Part shown: piece after piece, positions 61,801 to 64,000 of the stretch
How the letters are laid out: the number at the start of each line of letters is the position of its first letter
Position numbering within the stretch: the first letter of the stretch is position 1
Source: Acanthaster planci
Taxonomy: Eukaryota > Echinodermata > Asteroidea > Valvatida > Acanthasteridae
Assembly (NCBI RefSeq): GCF_001949145.1
Contig: NW_019091431.1
Location: 1,289,426 to 1,353,425, forward strand
DNA length: 64,000 bases
Direction of reading: 5' to 3'
Made by a program: the position numbers and the translations under genes
The notes under the pieces: generated by a model
The model's database searches: none
What the model saw: the letters and a program-made list of their open reading frames with translations, nothing else
What the model was told of the DNA's origin: nothing

Positions 61801-64000
61801 CGTACATTCCCACACTGTTGAGTCGCAGCTCAACTTACCAAGCGCATTGCATTGTTACACACGCTCACTGTACAACGCTTCAACAATAAGCCATTGGAAT
61901 ACCCCCAAATCCCTAAATTCAAATGCAAACAGGGCCGATGACCACTAGAGGGATTTCAATAGGCCCACTAAGTTCATACAGAGCCCCAGCAGAGGTGCAT
62001 GTACTTGCTCATTAGCATTTGAAAAGCAAAGTGGTTGCAGTGCCACCCCCCCTTCCAAACTACAGGTACATGTAGGCCTACACGTACACCAATACTTGGG
62101 GTAGCAGGAGCACAGTATCTGTACATGCATGGGTATTTGTGACCTATTTCGTAACCCTAACTCTCCTCAATCCTCCAATTTCAATATGATTCTTCATACA
62201 CCAATAGTAGGAATTAAGGAGTAAGTTTGACACCATATGGTCTTGGTCAGAATGATAACGGTACATTTATAGCAATGCTTGAAATTTAAGGAAATAATGC
62301 TGGTGATGGTTCAGGTTGAATTGTGCTTCAGCTTTTATCAATTTATACGGCACCAGTTTATATCAGTTTTTCAATTTATAGAGATTTACATGTACTTCAT
62401 TTTGGCACAGCGTATGGGGCACCTTTTGTTCTTCACATTTGCCACTGTGTTGTGGTTGTAATGAGCATGTCGAAACTTGTCTGCTCTGTTAGCCATGACA
62501 GAAAGCTTGAATATAGAATTATTGATTGCTTGGTTTAGTAAGGGGTTCACGCCCACACAACGGCTGACACAAAGCCTGGACAAAAAGCATGGTTATGAGC
62601 AAGAGATGTATGTAAAGTCTTGTGGCGCCACACATCAACTTGTCCTTTTTTGTGATGGCCTATTCAGAATTCATGTATTGCGATCATATGAAAGGGAATG
62701 TATCCACCCGTGACTTATCGAAGGACAAAAATAATGTAGTAACAAACCATTTACATGTCATCTGGTTGCAAATTTCCACATCAATTTATCGGCAGAATGG
62801 GAAATTTAATCAGGCCTCTAGTAACCAAACCAGCTGGAGATATAATCATCCCATTTGCACATTTGTAAACCGAGCCCCCTGCATACAAGCTCTTAGGGAT
62901 ATTATGTACATGTGCAGTGTGTATGAATTGTCATGCATACTGTCGCACTCCTCGCTTTTTGTGGGGGGAACAAGTGGTAAAGCCTTCAAAGGACAATGAG
63001 GAAGCTTTTTCCTACTTCTGTCAAATGAAAATTGGAGGTGTTGAAACCATGCAGCCAGGCTTCACATCCTTCACATCCTTCAACGAGGGCCACTTCCCTC
63101 TCTAATAGTACCATCACCTGGAGGAGAAATCCAACCCTGTCAGTTATCGCCAGCAGCGGAAAGGATGCTAGGAATGATTGCATTGTTCAAGTGCCTCTGA
63201 TTACACAGTTTTCCTTTGTGCTAAAAAAAAGTTAAAAAGTGAAAAAAAAACCAGGTTGTCAGTGTCCTTTGGTGGTGTTGCATAATCACACGAACAAACA
63301 AGAACGTTGAATATCATTTTATTGCATAACTGTAAAAGGATTTTGTGAATTGTCTTACGGGGAAATCTCTCAATCCTACTTTCTAAAACAATTCCTTTTT
63401 CTTTTAGTTTTAAAATTTAAAACTTAACACTTTTTTGAAGAGGACTGTCAATTAAAAGCAAAAACACAGAACAAACGATAAAAAACACAAACACTTGAGT
63501 CTCTTTTTTTACCTATTAGCGTGAATGTGCTCAGTTTAAAACTCAAAGTTGTTTTGTCTGATTTCAAACGGATAAGGTCTGTGAAATTATCTGTTATTCT
63601 GGTTTGGTTCCCGAGTAGGAGTAATATATGTATAGCAGCACTATCTAATTCTTTTCTCCAATTCTTTGATGAAATGCGAGTAAACCTGGGCCGTGTGGGC
63701 GAGAGCCAAAACAAAATGTTGGGCGGCAGCCACAGGAAAAAGAGTGACACAAACAAGCCATCAAAACAGGAAGTTCACCACCTCAATTTGTTGACAAACA
63801 AAACCCAAATTGGGAAGTGAGATCGCGTGCCGAAATGTTCCGCTTGTTGCTTTTAAAAGGAAAGGTACCGGTATGCCAGCCGATGAATCTCCCCCCCCCC
63901 AAAGAAATTCAATGCCATTGATTACTGAATGCAAATGAAATTTTCTATTTATTCTTTTCGAAATCCGATTTTCAAATACGGGAGGGGGATGGTACATGTA

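Larger units (their letters stand above)
53451..64000 (+). other. Presumed first intron of the secreted-protein gene, or intergenic DNA
   Basis: 10.5 kb without a recognised exon on either strand. It holds dispersed repeat copies (about 54635-54820 and 56089-56205), a 17-bp minisatellite (58676-58848), an inverted member of the TTAGGGTTA-type repeat (62157-62205) and numerous TACATGTA palindromes. Several ORFs of about 100 codons (for example 60138-60509, 62622-62999, 63448-63756 minus) have no family signature and are treated as chance. Confidence 0.5.

Noticed and set aside
63448-63756. Minus-strand ORF starting with a hydrophobic, signal-like segment
   Set aside because: No recognisable protein family and no splice context; the opposite strand is equally open.

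Overview
The window is eukaryotic, animal nuclear DNA. Genes are split into short exons (43 to 278 bp) with GT/AG borders, introns of about 0.2 to 6.8 kb, long 3' untranslated regions and many small non-autonomous transposons. There is no operon structure. The proteins are clearly metazoan (PRKX, MFSD1, PBK/TOPK, BAP18, a Rac-like GTPase). Introns, repeats and frequent TACATGTA and TACCGGTA palindromes suggest a marine invertebrate, most likely a non-vertebrate deuterostome such as an echinoderm, hemichordate or amphioxus. The species cannot be settled from the sequence alone.

Layout: (1) 1-18.2 kb, plus strand: six 3' exons of a PRKX-type cAMP-dependent kinase catalytic subunit; its 5' exon or exons lie left of the window. 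(2) 21.8-29.4 kb, minus strand: a complete 13-exon MFSD1 lysosomal transporter gene of 492 codons, tail-to-tail with PRKX. (3) 29.4-30.07 kb: a putative bidirectional promoter partly lost in a 251-base assembly gap. (4) 30.07-32.5 kb, plus: PBK/TOPK kinase, with the N-terminus in or before the gap. (5) 33.9-35.9 kb, minus: a complete 6-exon BAP18 (C17orf49) chromatin protein gene of 186 codons, tail-to-tail with PBK. (6) 36-44 kb: non-coding DNA with nested hAT-like elements and a foldback element. (7) 44.0-50.4 kb, plus: a divergent Rac-family GTPase gene with a 3.6-kb 3' UTR. (8) 53.3 kb, plus: the first coding exon of a secreted protein, possibly anosmin-like; no further exon was recognised up to 64 kb.

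The genes are neighbours rather than a pathway: two kinases, one lysosomal transporter, one chromatin subunit, one small GTPase and one secreted-protein start. No undescribed multi-gene system was found. The most interesting unexplained structure is in the mobile DNA. It includes a Mutator-like foldback element with arms of about 320 bp and a perfect 9-bp target duplication inside MFSD1 intron 1. A two-copy MITE family has TA flanks, and one hAT-like element is nested in another. Other points are three same-orientation CTCF-like sites, a CLEAR-like E-box next to an octamer at the MFSD1 promoter, and a predicted alternative C-terminus in BAP18.
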